NCBI RefSeq assembly: GCF_010731675.1
Contig: NZ_AP022584.1
Location: 2,170,001-2,234,000 of the forward strand
Reading direction: 5' to 3'
Length of the DNA stretch: 64,000 nt
From: Mycobacterium marseillense
GTDB taxonomy: Bacteria > Actinomycetota > Actinomycetes > Mycobacteriales > Mycobacteriaceae
The translations under genes were made by a program, and so were the position numbers. Below are positions 19,402 to 26,911 of this stretch, piece by piece (positions within the stretch are counted from its first letter, which is position 1; every line of letters begins with the position of its first letter). Below the pieces are notes generated by a model. The model was not told where the DNA came from, ran no database searches, and worked only from the letters and a program-made list of their open reading frames with translations.

Positions 19402-19641
19402 ATGGCGGAAGAAAACAAGTCGGGACCCGCTGAAGCGGTGAAGGGCGTCGTCGAGGACGTCAAGGGTAAGGCCAAGGAGGCCGTAGGCGCGGTGGCCGGT
19501 CGCGATGACCTCACCCGTGAGGGTCAGGCGCAGCAAGACAAGGCCGAGGCGCAGCGCGACGCGGCGAAGAAGGAAGCCGAGGCGGAAGCCGCACGTGGCG
19601 GCGCCGAGGCGGCCGAGGAACGCCAGAAGTCCAACCAGTAA
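19402..19641 (+). CDS. CsbD family stress protein (microaggregate-binding-protein-like)
   Basis: This 79-residue, Ala/Glu/Lys-rich hydrophilic protein has the CsbD pattern: AEAVKGVVEDVKGKAKEAVGAVAGRDDL followed by a charged helical tail with repeated AEAQRDAAKKEAEAE segments. CsbD-like proteins of other bacteria are under general-stress sigma-factor control, and mycobacterial relatives have been called microaggregate-binding proteins. It is probably soluble and largely helical. An excellent ribosome site, AGGAGG, lies nine bases before the ATG. A strong hairpin follows the stop, so it is a single-gene transcript, possibly from the SigF-like box upstream. Confidence 0.88.
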   Translation: MAEENKSGPAEAVKGVVEDVKGKAKEAVGAVAGRDDLTREGQAQQDKAEAQRDAAKKEAEAEAARGGAEAAEERQKSNQ

Positions 19642-19654
19642 GCCTGCTGGGAAA

Positions 19655-19690
19655 GATGGGTCCGGTCCATGAAAATGGGCCGGGCCCATC
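19655..19690 (+). terminator. strong hairpin terminator after the CsbD gene
   Basis: A 16-bp stem (19655-19670 with 19675-19690) closed by a GAAA tetraloop begins 13 bases after the stop codon. Two positions are G-U wobbles in the plus-strand RNA; all other pairs are Watson-Crick. No long U-tract follows, which is common for mycobacterial terminators. Confidence 0.75.
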
Positions 19691-19715
19691 GACTTTCTTC
19701 GGGTAAACGGCCTGA

Positions 19716-19735
19716 GTTTGCATAGGTTTGCATAG
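19716..19735. repeat. perfect tandem 10-bp repeat (GTTTGCATAG twice)
   Basis: Two identical, abutting copies of GTTTGCATAG occupy 19716-19725 and 19726-19735, about 100 bases upstream of the response-regulator start. They are AT-rich against a GC-rich background. Direct repeats of one helical turn are the usual binding sites of OmpR/PhoB-type regulators, so an autoregulatory site is plausible. Confidence 0.6.
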
Positions 19736-19833
19736 TTTTCCGCCGAGCGGGTAATCAAGCCTGGCGCTACCAGACATCTCGCGCGAGGCGCCTACGGTCC
19801 GGGGGGAACGCAGGGACCTCACGAGGGTTGGAG

Positions 19834-20544
19834 ATGTCGTTGGACATGCCGATGCACATTGTGGTGCTCACCGACGAGGCTGATTTCGACTCAGCCTTAC
19901 CGGATTTGGCCACGCTCGCGCTGCCGGCGCGCGCGGCGTTGACCGCCGGCACCGACGGTCAGTGCGCCACCGCCGATGTGGCGATCATCGACGCCCGCGG
20001 CAATATGGCTGTGGCCCAGGCGGTTAGTCGCCGGCTGGCGGCGCAGCATCCCGCTACCGCGGTGGTGGCCCTCGTCGCTCCGGTCGATTGCGCCGCGGTC
20101 GACGTCGACTGCAACTTCGACGATGTGGTGCTGCCCGGAACCGGCGCGGACGAGCTGCGGGCGCGGTTGCGGCTGGCGGTCGGCCGTCGTCGTGGCATCG
20201 CCGACGGCATCCTCAAATTCGGCGACCTTCGCCTGCACCCGGCCAGCTTCACCGCCTTGCTGGACGGCCACGACCTGGCCTTGACACTGACCGAGTTCAA
20301 ATTGCTGAATTTCCTTGTGCTGCATGCCGGTCAGGCATTCACGCGCACCCGGCTGATGCGGGAGGCCTGCGGCTATGACAGCAGCAGCCGGGCCCGCGCC
20401 GTCGATGTCCACATCCGGCGACTGCGCGCCAAGCTCGGGAGCCGGCACGAGTTCATAGTCGGCACCGTCCGCGGTGTCGGTTACCGGGCGGCGAGGCCCC
20501 CGCAGCCGGAGTGGGTCGTCGCCGAGCCGGCGCTGGCGCGCTGA
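19834..20544 (+). CDS. OmpR/PhoB-type response regulator with degenerate receiver (Rv2884-like)
   Basis: The 236-residue protein has a receiver-like N-terminal domain (about 6-112) and a winged-helix DNA-binding domain (about 125-222) with LTLTEFKLLNFLVLHAGQ, the recognition region DVHIRRLRAKLG and VRGVGYR. In the receiver, IIDARGN could supply the phospho-acceptor aspartate, but the acidic pair near the N-terminus and the conserved lysine are not clear, as in atypical regulators such as GlnR. No histidine kinase is adjacent. The ATG at 19834 is preceded by GAGGG. It matches Rv2884. Two tandem repeats upstream may be its own binding site. Confidence 0.88.
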   Translation: MSLDMPMHIVVLTDEADFDSALPDLATLALPARAALTAGTDGQCATADVAIIDARGNMAVAQAVSRRLAAQHPATAVVALVAPVDCAAVDVDCNFDDVVLPGTGADELRARLRLAVGRRRGIADGILKFGDLRLHPASFTALLDGHDLALTLTEFKLLNFLVLHAGQAFTRTRLMREACGYDSSSRARAVDVHIRRLRAKLGSRHEFIVGTVRGVGYRAARPPQPEWVVAEPALAR

Positions 20545-20549
20545 CCGGC

Positions 20550-20578
20550 GTGACCGCAACCGGTTTCGCGGAGGTCAC
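20550..20578. terminator. possible bidirectional terminator between convergent genes
   Basis: GTGACC and GGTCAC arms enclose a second inverted pair (CAACC with GGTTTCG nearby) in the 30-bp gap between the response regulator and the acyltransferase. The pairing is imperfect and the structure overlaps the acyltransferase stop codon. Confidence 0.3.
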
Positions 20579-21513
20579 CCGAAGAAGGGGAAGGCGCGCT
20601 TGCGCGCGAGCGCGTCCATGCCTTCCTGGATGGAATCCTGCACTTCGCGGTATTTGCGGTCGATGTATTCCTCGTCGTCCGCCCGCGCGGGATCGTGGTC
20701 GAGTTCCACGGCGGGCATGAAACGCGTCCTGATCTTGGCCGGCAGCGGCAGTTGGGGAAGCGCCGCCGGGGCGATCCCCCACGGCAGCGAGATCGCCAGC
20801 GGGAACACCTTGAGCCGCAGTAACCGGTCCAGTTGCAAGGCTTTTGACAGCCGGTCGCCGCGGATCAGCACGGGCATCGCGTCGGCCCCGCCGACGGTGG
20901 CGATGGGCACGATCGGGACGCCGGCTCGGATCGCCATCTTGACGAAGCCCGTCCGCCCCGCGAGGTTGGCGCGATCGCGCTCGGTCCACGGGCGCAGCGA
21001 GTCCACTTCCCCGCCGGGCCACAGCGCGACGTCACGGCCTTCGGCCAAGGCGGTGGCGATCGCGTCCGGGGCGGCCGGCAGCACTCCCATCGACCGGAAA
21101 TAGCGCCCGAACAACGGGATCGCCATCAACGCGTCGTGGGCGGTGCCGTGCAGCGTGCGTTCTTGGCCGAACCGTCGCCACCATTGCAGACCAACCGTCC
21201 AGGCGTCCCAGACGAAGGGTGCGCCGGAGTGGATGCCGACCAGCAACGCCGGCGGCGATTCCGGAATGTTCTCCCAGCCGTCGATCTCCATCCGAAACCA
21301 ATAGTCCACCAGCACATTCCACAGATACTTCTGTCGCTGTAGGGCGGCCTCGTCCTGGCCGGAGAGGTCCCAGCGGCCGGCGCGCTCGGCGACCCAGCCG
21401 CTCAGCCCGCCGTGGTGTTCGCTGCGCCGCTCGTCCATCGCCGCGCGCGTCTGCTCGGCGTTGCGTTGCGCTTGTTTGCGCACGCGAGGCGGCCTGTGGT
21501 CCGGGTTACTCAT
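20575..21513 (-). CDS. lysophospholipid acyltransferase-family protein
   Basis: This 312-residue protein resembles the PlsC/LPLAT acyltransferases that acylate lysophosphatidate or glycolipids at the membrane. The block LLVGIHSGAPFVWDAW (about 90-105) stands where the HX4D motif occurs, and ALWPGGEVDS (about 163-172) corresponds to the FPEG-type block. The spacing between His and Asp is seven residues here, so this is a variant motif. The N-terminal 30 residues are very basic, and there is no clear membrane helix. It is convergent with the response regulator and has its own upstream region with a strong terminator of the next gene. Confidence 0.78.
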   Translation of the reverse strand: MSNPDHRPPRVRKQAQRNAEQTRAAMDERRSEHHGGLSGWVAERAGRWDLSGQDEAALQRQKYLWNVLVDYWFRMEIDGWENIPESPPALLVGIHSGAPFVWDAWTVGLQWWRRFGQERTLHGTAHDALMAIPLFGRYFRSMGVLPAAPDAIATALAEGRDVALWPGGEVDSLRPWTERDRANLAGRTGFVKMAIRAGVPIVPIATVGGADAMPVLIRGDRLSKALQLDRLLRLKVFPLAISLPWGIAPAALPQLPLPAKIRTRFMPAVELDHDPARADDEEYIDRKYREVQDSIQEGMDALARKRAFPFFG

Positions 21514-21551
21514 GAGTGCCGGGTACCCGGTTCCGGCACGCCCGATTCCCC

Positions 21552-21602
21552 CGCCGTAAAAACTCCCCGCACCCTGGGGGTACGGGGAGTTTTTTTACGG
21601 CG
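21552..21602. terminator. bidirectional rho-independent terminator
   Basis: The arms CGCCGTAAAAACTCCCCG (21552-21569) and CGGGGAGTTTTTTTACGGCG (21583-21602) pair around a 13-base loop. The T-run inside the arm gives a U-tract in either direction. It lies three bases downstream of the MPT63-like gene stop and would insulate the acyltransferase gene from it. Confidence 0.85.
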
Positions 21603-21605
21603 AGA

Positions 21606-22202
21606 TCAGGCGCTGGGCGCCGGCGGGGCACCAGGTGCCGGGCTGTTCGGCGCGCCGGGTGCCGGGCTGTTCGGCGCACCGGGTGCCGGGCTGTTCATGG
21701 TCCCGGGCGCGGAGCCGCCCTCCATGTTCGACGTCCAGATCAGGATGTCCTGCATTCCGTCGTTGTAGACGACGCCGTTCGGGGGCGCGCCGGTCACGTC
21801 GAAGTACAGGGTGCCGGTCGACTCGCTGCCCTGCGGGATCGGGGCGGGGCTGAGCCCGTTCGGCGTTCCGACCTTGTCGATCACCCGGTAGTTCTGGCCG
21901 TTAGGTCCGCGGGCGATGAAGTCGTTGACCATCGGGGTGACCAGGCCGGCCTCCGACCGGGCGCTGATGTCCGCCTGGTAGAGCGTGCCCTTCGGCGTGT
22001 AGCCCGGGATGGTGACATTGCTGGGCTGCAGGTTGCTCACCGTGTAATTGGTGATCAAGGCGCCGTCCACGAGCTGTTCGCTGGTGCCGAAGCCCTGGAT
22101 GTTGGGCGGCGGCGATGCCAGAGCCGGTGCCGCGGCGAAAACGCTCGCGGCCGCGATCCCGGCGGCGGCAACTGTCTTAACGGCCGTCTTGCTGACCTTC
22201 AT
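21606..22202 (-). CDS. secreted MPT63-like (DUF1942) immunogenic protein with repeat tail
   Basis: The 198-residue protein has a Sec signal peptide (basic MKVSKTAVK, hydrophobic core, cleavage near ALAS at about 30). Residues 31-160 match MPT63 (Rv1926c): TSEQLVDGALITNYTVSNL, VTIPGYTPKG, NYRVIDKV, IPQGSESTGTLYFDVTG and DILIW. MPT63 is a major secreted beta-sandwich protein of M. tuberculosis with unknown function. Unlike MPT63, this protein ends in a 35-residue tail of repeated APGAPNSP units. GAAAGGA precedes the ATG by seven bases. A strong terminator follows directly, so it is a single-gene, probably highly expressed unit. Confidence 0.9.
   Translation of the reverse strand: MKVSKTAVKTVAAAGIAAASVFAAAPALASPPPNIQGFGTSEQLVDGALITNYTVSNLQPSNVTIPGYTPKGTLYQADISARSEAGLVTPMVNDFIARGPNGQNYRVIDKVGTPNGLSPAPIPQGSESTGTLYFDVTGAPPNGVVYNDGMQDILIWTSNMEGGSAPGTMNSPAPGAPNSPAPGAPNSPAPGAPPAPSA
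21634..21698. repeat. 24-bp tandem repeat encoding the Pro/Ala tail
   Basis: Nearly 2.7 copies of a 24-bp unit (starting GGTGCCGGGCTGTTCGGCGC) at 21634, 21658 and 21682 encode the APGAPNSP repeats at the C-terminus of the MPT63-like protein. The first two copies differ at one visible base, so the repeat is young or homogenised and could vary in copy number between strains. Confidence 0.85.
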
Positions 22203-22494
22203 TGTCCATTCCTTTCGTCACGCACAATCGCCCCCCGTCAAGGGCATGCAGATATACGCTGCGAAATAGCCATACGGCTTCGGCTTTAAACATCTGGCCT
22301 GGGCGCGTGCCAATTCCCGGTCCGTTAGCTGGCGTAATGCCGTTCTTTTCGCGGACAACATCGTTGGTAACAACGGCAACAGCTGCATCACCACTCACAC
22401 CCGCGGCGCCCCGATTAAGGCGCGCGCCGCGGGGTAGTCGGTGCGCGAAGGCGTTCCCGGCAAAGGCCGGGACATCCGCAATGGGGGCGATCGC
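22203..22494. other. divergent intergenic region of the MPT63-like gene
   Basis: This 292-bp region separates the MPT63-like gene (minus) from a small acidic protein gene (plus). It contains the MPT63-like ribosome site, a GTATAT box in the minus orientation near 22253-22258 that could be a -10, and a short CGTTG/CAACG inverted repeat near 22371. No gene is supported. Confidence 0.4.
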
Positions 22495-22671
22495 ATGCAA
22501 CGTGGCAACTCCAAGCACAGCTCACGCGAAGACGACGAGCTCAAGCACGAATTGGAAGGCACGGTCCGCGGCAATCGATCCAGCCGTAGCGAGGAGTGGC
22601 GGGACCCCGAGCCGCCGGCCGACGACGATCCGGACGTTCCCACCGCCGGCCCCACGGGTCGCGAAACGTAA
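22495..22671 (+). CDS. small acidic hydrophilic protein, conserved in actinobacteria
   Basis: This 58-residue protein is almost entirely charged: MQRGNSKHSSREDDELKHEL, then a middle with RSEEWRDPEPP and an acidic DDDPDVP tail. I recall similar short proteins in mycobacteria and streptomycetes with the same start and EWRDPEP motif, without a known function. A GGGGGCG sequence eight bases before the ATG serves as ribosome site. It sits 78 bp upstream of a stress-type SDR, and both may belong to one stress transcript. It is probably disordered; a role in nucleic-acid or protein binding cannot be inferred. Confidence 0.65.
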   Translation: MQRGNSKHSSREDDELKHELEGTVRGNRSSRSEEWRDPEPPADDDPDVPTAGPTGRET

Positions 22672-22749
22672 AAGAGAAAGCGGGTCGGGCGTTTGCCGGG
22701 CGGCTACTGAATGGCAAGGCGAATTTTCTAGCGAGGCAAAGGAAATCAC

Positions 22750-23589
22750 ATGGGTTTTACCGCGCAACAACAATCCGTCCCCGGCGTGCAGGCCCAGATG
22801 GATCCAATTCCCGATTGTGGTGAAAACACTTACCAGGGCTCGGGAAAACTGCTCGGCAAAAAGGCGATCGTCACCGGCGGAGACAGCGGCATCGGGCGTG
22901 CCGTCGCGATCGCCTTCGCCCGCGAAGGCGCCGACGTACTGATCGCGTATCTCAACGAGGACGACGACGCGCGCGACGTGGCCCGCTACGTCACCAACGC
23001 CGGACGCAAATGCGTCCTGGTGCCCGGCGATCTCTCCGACGCCGCCCACTGCCGTGCCGTGGTGGACCGGGCGGTGCAGGAATTGGGCGGCGTGGACATC
23101 CTGGTCAACAACGCCGCGTATCAGATGATGCACAAGAGCCTCGACGAGATCAGCGACGAGGAATGGGATTACACCTTCCGGCTCAACGTGGGCGCCTATT
23201 TCTACCTCGTCAAGGCGGCCCTGCCGTTCATGAACGCCGGCTCGTCGATCATCGGCAGTTCATCGGTCAACTCCGACACCCCCAATCCGACCCTGGCGCC
23301 CTACGCGGCGACCAAGGCGGCGATCGCCAACTTCTCGGCCAGTCTTGCTCAGTTGTTGGGCGAGAAGGGAATTCGGGTCAACAGCGTGGCCCCCGGCCCG
23401 ATATGGACACCGCTGATCCCGTCGACCATGCCGCCGGACAGCGTGGAATCCTTCGGCGACAATGTGCCGCTGGGCCGCGCGGGCCAGCCCGCCGAACTCG
23501 CGTCGATCTACGTGCTGCTGGCCTCCGACGACGCGAGCTACATCTCCGGGGCGCGGGTGGCCGTCACCGGCGGCCGGCCGATTCTGTAG
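22750..23589 (+). CDS. SDR family oxidoreductase, general-stress-protein type
   Basis: The 279-residue protein has the extended N-terminus of the GspB39/YhdF-type SDRs (MDPIPDCGENTYQGSGKLLGKKA) followed by TGGDSGIG at 42-49, NNAA at 120-123 and the catalytic Tyr185 and Lys189 (YAATK). It ends with the ISGARVAVTGG strand. Related proteins in Bacillus are induced by general stress, but their substrate is unknown. AAAGGA lies seven bases upstream of the ATG. With the CsbD protein and the small acidic protein it makes a stress-flavoured neighbourhood. Confidence 0.92.
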   Translation: MGFTAQQQSVPGVQAQMDPIPDCGENTYQGSGKLLGKKAIVTGGDSGIGRAVAIAFAREGADVLIAYLNEDDDARDVARYVTNAGRKCVLVPGDLSDAAHCRAVVDRAVQELGGVDILVNNAAYQMMHKSLDEISDEEWDYTFRLNVGAYFYLVKAALPFMNAGSSIIGSSSVNSDTPNPTLAPYAATKAAIANFSASLAQLLGEKGIRVNSVAPGPIWTPLIPSTMPPDSVESFGDNVPLGRAGQPAELASIYVLLASDDASYISGARVAVTGGRPIL

Positions 23590-23668
23590 GCGGCGATCTT
23601 TCGCGTCATCTCGCAGGTGTAACGGGGCGCTCGCCGGGGTACAGGCCGGACGGGCAAACGGTGAAAGG

Positions 23669-24745
23669 ATGGCACCGATCGTGGCCATCGGGAGCGGTCA
23701 GGGGCGACGGTTGCGACGACGACGATGGTCGGTCGCGGCGGCGGCCGGAATCGTGGCGATAGCAGGATGTTCGGCGCCCGGATCCTCGCTGGAAAGTGCG
23801 CCGACGGTCAGCCTGGCGGCCACCGGGGCCACCCTGCATGACCCGGTGTGGTCGTATCACGACAGCCACCTGCTGGGCCTCACCGAGGATCACCGGCTGG
23901 CCGTGATCACCTACACCGGACCGGGCACCGCCCATACCCGGCTGTCGGCCCCGATGGGGTCTGGGCGCAACCTGCAGATCAGCCAGAAGGACGACCGTCA
24001 CGTCTTCGTGCCGCAGCCCGAGCGCGGCAAGGTGGCCGTCGTCGACATCGCGAGCCTGCAGCCGGTCGCCGAATTCGACGCCGGGCCCGCGCCTTCCTAT
24101 CTCGCCGAGGACGCCGGCATGCGGGTGCTGCTGGCGCTGGCCGCGGACGGTTCGTCGGTAACGCCAGTGGACCAGTACGGATTCCGCAAGCTGCCGACGG
24201 CGACCTACTCCGGTGAGTCCGCCGACACCATCGACGGATCCAACCGCGGGCGGGCAATCGAGTACCACCTCTACGGTGCCTCGGGCATCCGCTATTACAA
24301 GGGGCCGACGTCGCCACCCGAGGAGCGCGGCTCGCTGCCGATGGCCGTCGCCGTGTGGGCCGGCGACGGGACTCAGGTCACGCGCAGCTATGTGGCCGGG
24401 CGCGACGACAAGGTGCTGTACGCGGTCGACTCGCGTCGCGGCGGCGAGGGGCTCGACGTGCTGGCCCACACCGAGCTCTCGTCGCCGATTCGCTATCTGG
24501 GCACCGACGACACGCGCATCTACGCGGCCACCGACCGCGACGTGACGGTGCTGGAAACGGCGAGCTTCACCGGCTTCCCGAACGGGTCCATCCGGGTGAT
24601 CCGCACGATCGACTACCGGACGGGGTTGCCGTCGGGCCCGGTCGCCTCGGCGCCGCTGTCCGGGATGGCGATCGGCCCCGAGCGGGTCTATCTGACCCTG
24701 CGCGGCCAGCCCTACGTGATCAGTGTGGCCAAGCCACACCTGTGA
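23669..24745 (+). CDS. beta-propeller-like lipoprotein
   Basis: This 358-residue protein has a basic N-terminus (RRLRRRRW), a hydrophobic stretch and the lipobox IAGC with Cys34, so it is probably anchored on the outer face of the membrane. The mature part has repeating strands such as RHVFVPQPERGKVAVVDI, SYVAGRDDKVLYAVDS and TRIYAATDRDVTVLET, the spacing of a YncE/WD-type beta-propeller. No catalytic residue is evident. The start is uncertain: the ATG at 23669 abuts GAAAGG, and a GTG at 23681 is in the same frame. It is followed after 11 bases by the next gene, so the two are co-transcribed. Confidence 0.82.
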   Translation: MAPIVAIGSGQGRRLRRRRWSVAAAAGIVAIAGCSAPGSSLESAPTVSLAATGATLHDPVWSYHDSHLLGLTEDHRLAVITYTGPGTAHTRLSAPMGSGRNLQISQKDDRHVFVPQPERGKVAVVDIASLQPVAEFDAGPAPSYLAEDAGMRVLLALAADGSSVTPVDQYGFRKLPTATYSGESADTIDGSNRGRAIEYHLYGASGIRYYKGPTSPPEERGSLPMAVAVWAGDGTQVTRSYVAGRDDKVLYAVDSRRGGEGLDVLAHTELSSPIRYLGTDDTRIYAATDRDVTVLETASFTGFPNGSIRVIRTIDYRTGLPSGPVASAPLSGMAIGPERVYLTLRGQPYVISVAKPHL

Positions 24746-24756
24746 GGGGATCGCAG

Positions 24757-25089
24757 ATGAGCACGATAGCGCAGAAACCCGAGCCGATCGGGGTCGATGA
24801 CGACCTCGGACAGCTCGACGAGCAGGTCGCGGCGCTCAAAGCGCTCGCGCGCCTCGACGATGTGCCCGAAGGGCGGGCCTACGATTTCGGAATCCGTTGG
24901 GGGGCAGCGCTGGCCGGCAGGTTCCGGCGGCTGGTGCACTACAGCTGCCTGGGCGTGCTCGGCGAGGCCGACGAACGACGGTTCCAATCCCTGTGTGACG
25001 ACCTGCGTTCCGTGTCGGAGCTGATCGAGAGGTTCGATCTCGCCCGGCCCCGGTTCACCGATACCCCGAGCCACCCCACGTTGCGCTAG
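24757..25089 (+). CDS. hypothetical protein, helical, 110 residues
   Basis: I do not recognise a family. The protein is mostly helical and charged, with LGQLDEQVAALKALARLDDVPEGRAYDFGIRWGAALAGRF in the N-terminal half and a C-terminal helix with two cysteines. There is no signal peptide. GAGGGGA six bases upstream of the ATG is a strong ribosome site, and the gene begins 11 bases after the beta-propeller lipoprotein stop, so it is likely to be part of that operon. Its last 35 bases overlap the convergent four-cysteine protein gene. Confidence 0.72.
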   Translation: MSTIAQKPEPIGVDDDLGQLDEQVAALKALARLDDVPEGRAYDFGIRWGAALAGRFRRLVHYSCLGVLGEADERRFQSLCDDLRSVSELIERFDLARPRFTDTPSHPTLR

Positions 25090-25408
25090 CCTGTCTCGCC
25101 CTGGCGCGGGCCGCGACGTCGGCGACGTCGGCGATCTCTCGGTAATCCGAGAGAAACTCGTTGGCCGCCAACACGATTCCGGTGCGCGGCGCGGGACAGT
25201 CGCCGTTGCGGCACGTCAACGCCACCATGAAGGCGTCGTCGTCCTCGTCGAGGAACAAAAACCCGAGATACAGCGCGTGCCCGACGGCGAAATCCTTGGC
25301 GCCGCACCCGGCGCAGTGCCCGCCCTTGACGGCCACCAGCTCTAAAACCCGGTCGCGCTCAACGCTTTGCAAGTCGATCAGCTCCGGGCGCACGCCATTT
25401 GCCGTCAT
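25055..25408 (-). CDS. hypothetical four-cysteine protein, probable zinc binder
   Basis: The 117-residue protein has paired cysteines CAGC (32-35) and CRNGDC (66-71) arranged like a small zinc ribbon, with an acidic DEDDD loop between. No named family was recognised. It starts 1 bp downstream of the molybdopterin-cytochrome fusion gene and has GGAG upstream of its ATG, so it is the last gene of that operon and could be an accessory factor. The C-terminal 10 residues overlap, on the opposite strand, the helical hypothetical gene. Confidence 0.75.
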   Translation of the reverse strand: MTANGVRPELIDLQSVERDRVLELVAVKGGHCAGCGAKDFAVGHALYLGFLFLDEDDDAFMVALTCRNGDCPAPRTGIVLAANEFLSDYREIADVADVAARARARQASATWGGSGYR

Positions 25409-25409
25409 G

Positions 25410-26900
25410 TCAGATCTCCACGTCCTTGTCGTAGTGGACGTTGTCCTCGCGCCAGCCCCCCAGCCCGTGGCCGATGCCGGAGTAGTCGTCGATGAACTCG
25501 ATCTGGTTGATCCACTTCGCCATCTTGAACCCGACCTGGGTCTCCACCCGCAACCGCAGCGGCGCCCCGTGCTTGATGGGCAGCGGCTTTCCGTTCATCT
25601 CGTAGGCCAGCAACGTCTGCGGCTTATAGGCGAGTTCGAGATCGATCACCTCGTAGAATTGGCCCTCGCCTTCCGCGCTGGGCTCGTCGCGGCCGGTGTC
25701 CTGCATGGTCAAAAAGCAGATGTATTTCGCCTGCGGGAGCGGGCGCACATGTTCGGCGAGCTGAGCCAGCGGAACGCCGCTCCACTGGCCGATGCTGGTC
25801 CAGCCCTGCACGCAGTTGTGCATCACGCGTTGCGATTCCTGATCGGCCAGGGAACGCAACGCGTCCAGGTCCAGCGTCACCGGGTTTTCCACCAGGCCGC
25901 CCACCCGCACGCGCCAATCGACGAAGTTGTGCACGGCCATCACCTTGTACTCCGCACTCGTCGGCGGCTTGCCGTTGACCCGGTGTTCCTTGGAGGTCAT
26001 CCGCTCGGGGTAGTCCTGCTTCGAATTCAGCGGCCGCAACAGGATTTTGCGGGCGCGGGTGACCACGGCGCCGAGCACGCGGCGCACCTGGACGGGGCGG
26101 CGCAGACTCCACACCGTCGCCGCGACGTGGACGGCGACGATGGCCGCGATGATCACCAGCGACAGCGCGGTGGCCCAACCGATGTTGCGCACGGAACCGA
26201 AGATCATCGACGCGGTGAGCTGGCCCCAACTCCAGAAGAAGATCATCGACAGGTGGATGACGATGAACACCACAAACGCGATCAGGCCGAGGAAGTGCAG
26301 GCTGCGCGCCCATTGCCGGCCGCCCCACATCCGCACATACCAGGGGAAGGCGGCCTCGATGGCCGGTGACTGGGCGGCGCCCGTCAGGATCTGAAACGGC
26401 GCCAGCACGAAGATGACCCCCGCGTAGGTCAGCTTCTGGATGGCGTCCAGGGGCTCGCCCGGCAGCAGCGGCGGCAGGTTGAAACTCATGTAGGTGACGA
26501 TGTCGTTCCACGCCTCACCGAAGATCGACCAGGACGCCGGCCAGTACCGGTGCCACTGCCCGGTGGCGAACAACAGGATGTAATACGACAGCCCGACGAG
26601 AACCCAGCAGATCACCGAGAAGAAGTGCCAATGCCGGCCCATGCCCAGCTTCTTGTGGCCGGGCAACGAGAACAACGAGCTGTAGTCCTCCTCCTCGTCG
26701 AGGGTGTCGTAGAGCTTGTTGACCGGCATTTCCTTCACGGTGAAGCGCGCCCACTCGCTGCCCGGCTTGCTGTCGTCGTGCCAGTACAACTTCGGGTGGG
26801 TGGACAAGATCTCGATGCCGCTGCGCAGCACCAGCGTCAAAAAGAGGACATTGAGCCAGTGGTCGATGCGCAGCCACGCCGGATAGTCGAGCACTGTCAT
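25410..26900 (-). CDS. cytochrome b561-like membrane domain fused to a YedY-like molybdopterin oxidoreductase domain
   Basis: The 496-residue protein joins two modules. Residues 1-270 are a membrane cytochrome b with about five helices and histidines suited to bind heme (His14, His90 or 92, His202, His216, His258). Residues 300-496 form a sulfite-oxidase-fold molybdopterin domain; VMHNCVQGWTSIGQWSGVPL (Cys363) is the Mo-ligand region in the style of YedY/MsrP, followed by GAPLRLRVETQVGFKMAKWI. YedY and its heme partner YedZ are separate proteins in enterobacteria and repair oxidised methionine; here they are one chain, with the Mo domain lacking a Tat signal. The ATG at 26900 lies 11 bp after the upstream membrane gene. 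Substrate is unknown. Confidence 0.88.
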   Translation of the reverse strand: MTVLDYPAWLRIDHWLNVLFLTLVLRSGIEILSTHPKLYWHDDSKPGSEWARFTVKEMPVNKLYDTLDEEEDYSSLFSLPGHKKLGMGRHWHFFSVICWVLVGLSYYILLFATGQWHRYWPASWSIFGEAWNDIVTYMSFNLPPLLPGEPLDAIQKLTYAGVIFVLAPFQILTGAAQSPAIEAAFPWYVRMWGGRQWARSLHFLGLIAFVVFIVIHLSMIFFWSWGQLTASMIFGSVRNIGWATALSLVIIAAIVAVHVAATVWSLRRPVQVRRVLGAVVTRARKILLRPLNSKQDYPERMTSKEHRVNGKPPTSAEYKVMAVHNFVDWRVRVGGLVENPVTLDLDALRSLADQESQRVMHNCVQGWTSIGQWSGVPLAQLAEHVRPLPQAKYICFLTMQDTGRDEPSAEGEGQFYEVIDLELAYKPQTLLAYEMNGKPLPIKHGAPLRLRVETQVGFKMAKWINQIEFIDDYSGIGHGLGGWREDNVHYDKDVEI

Positions 26901-26911
26901 GTCGTCACCGT

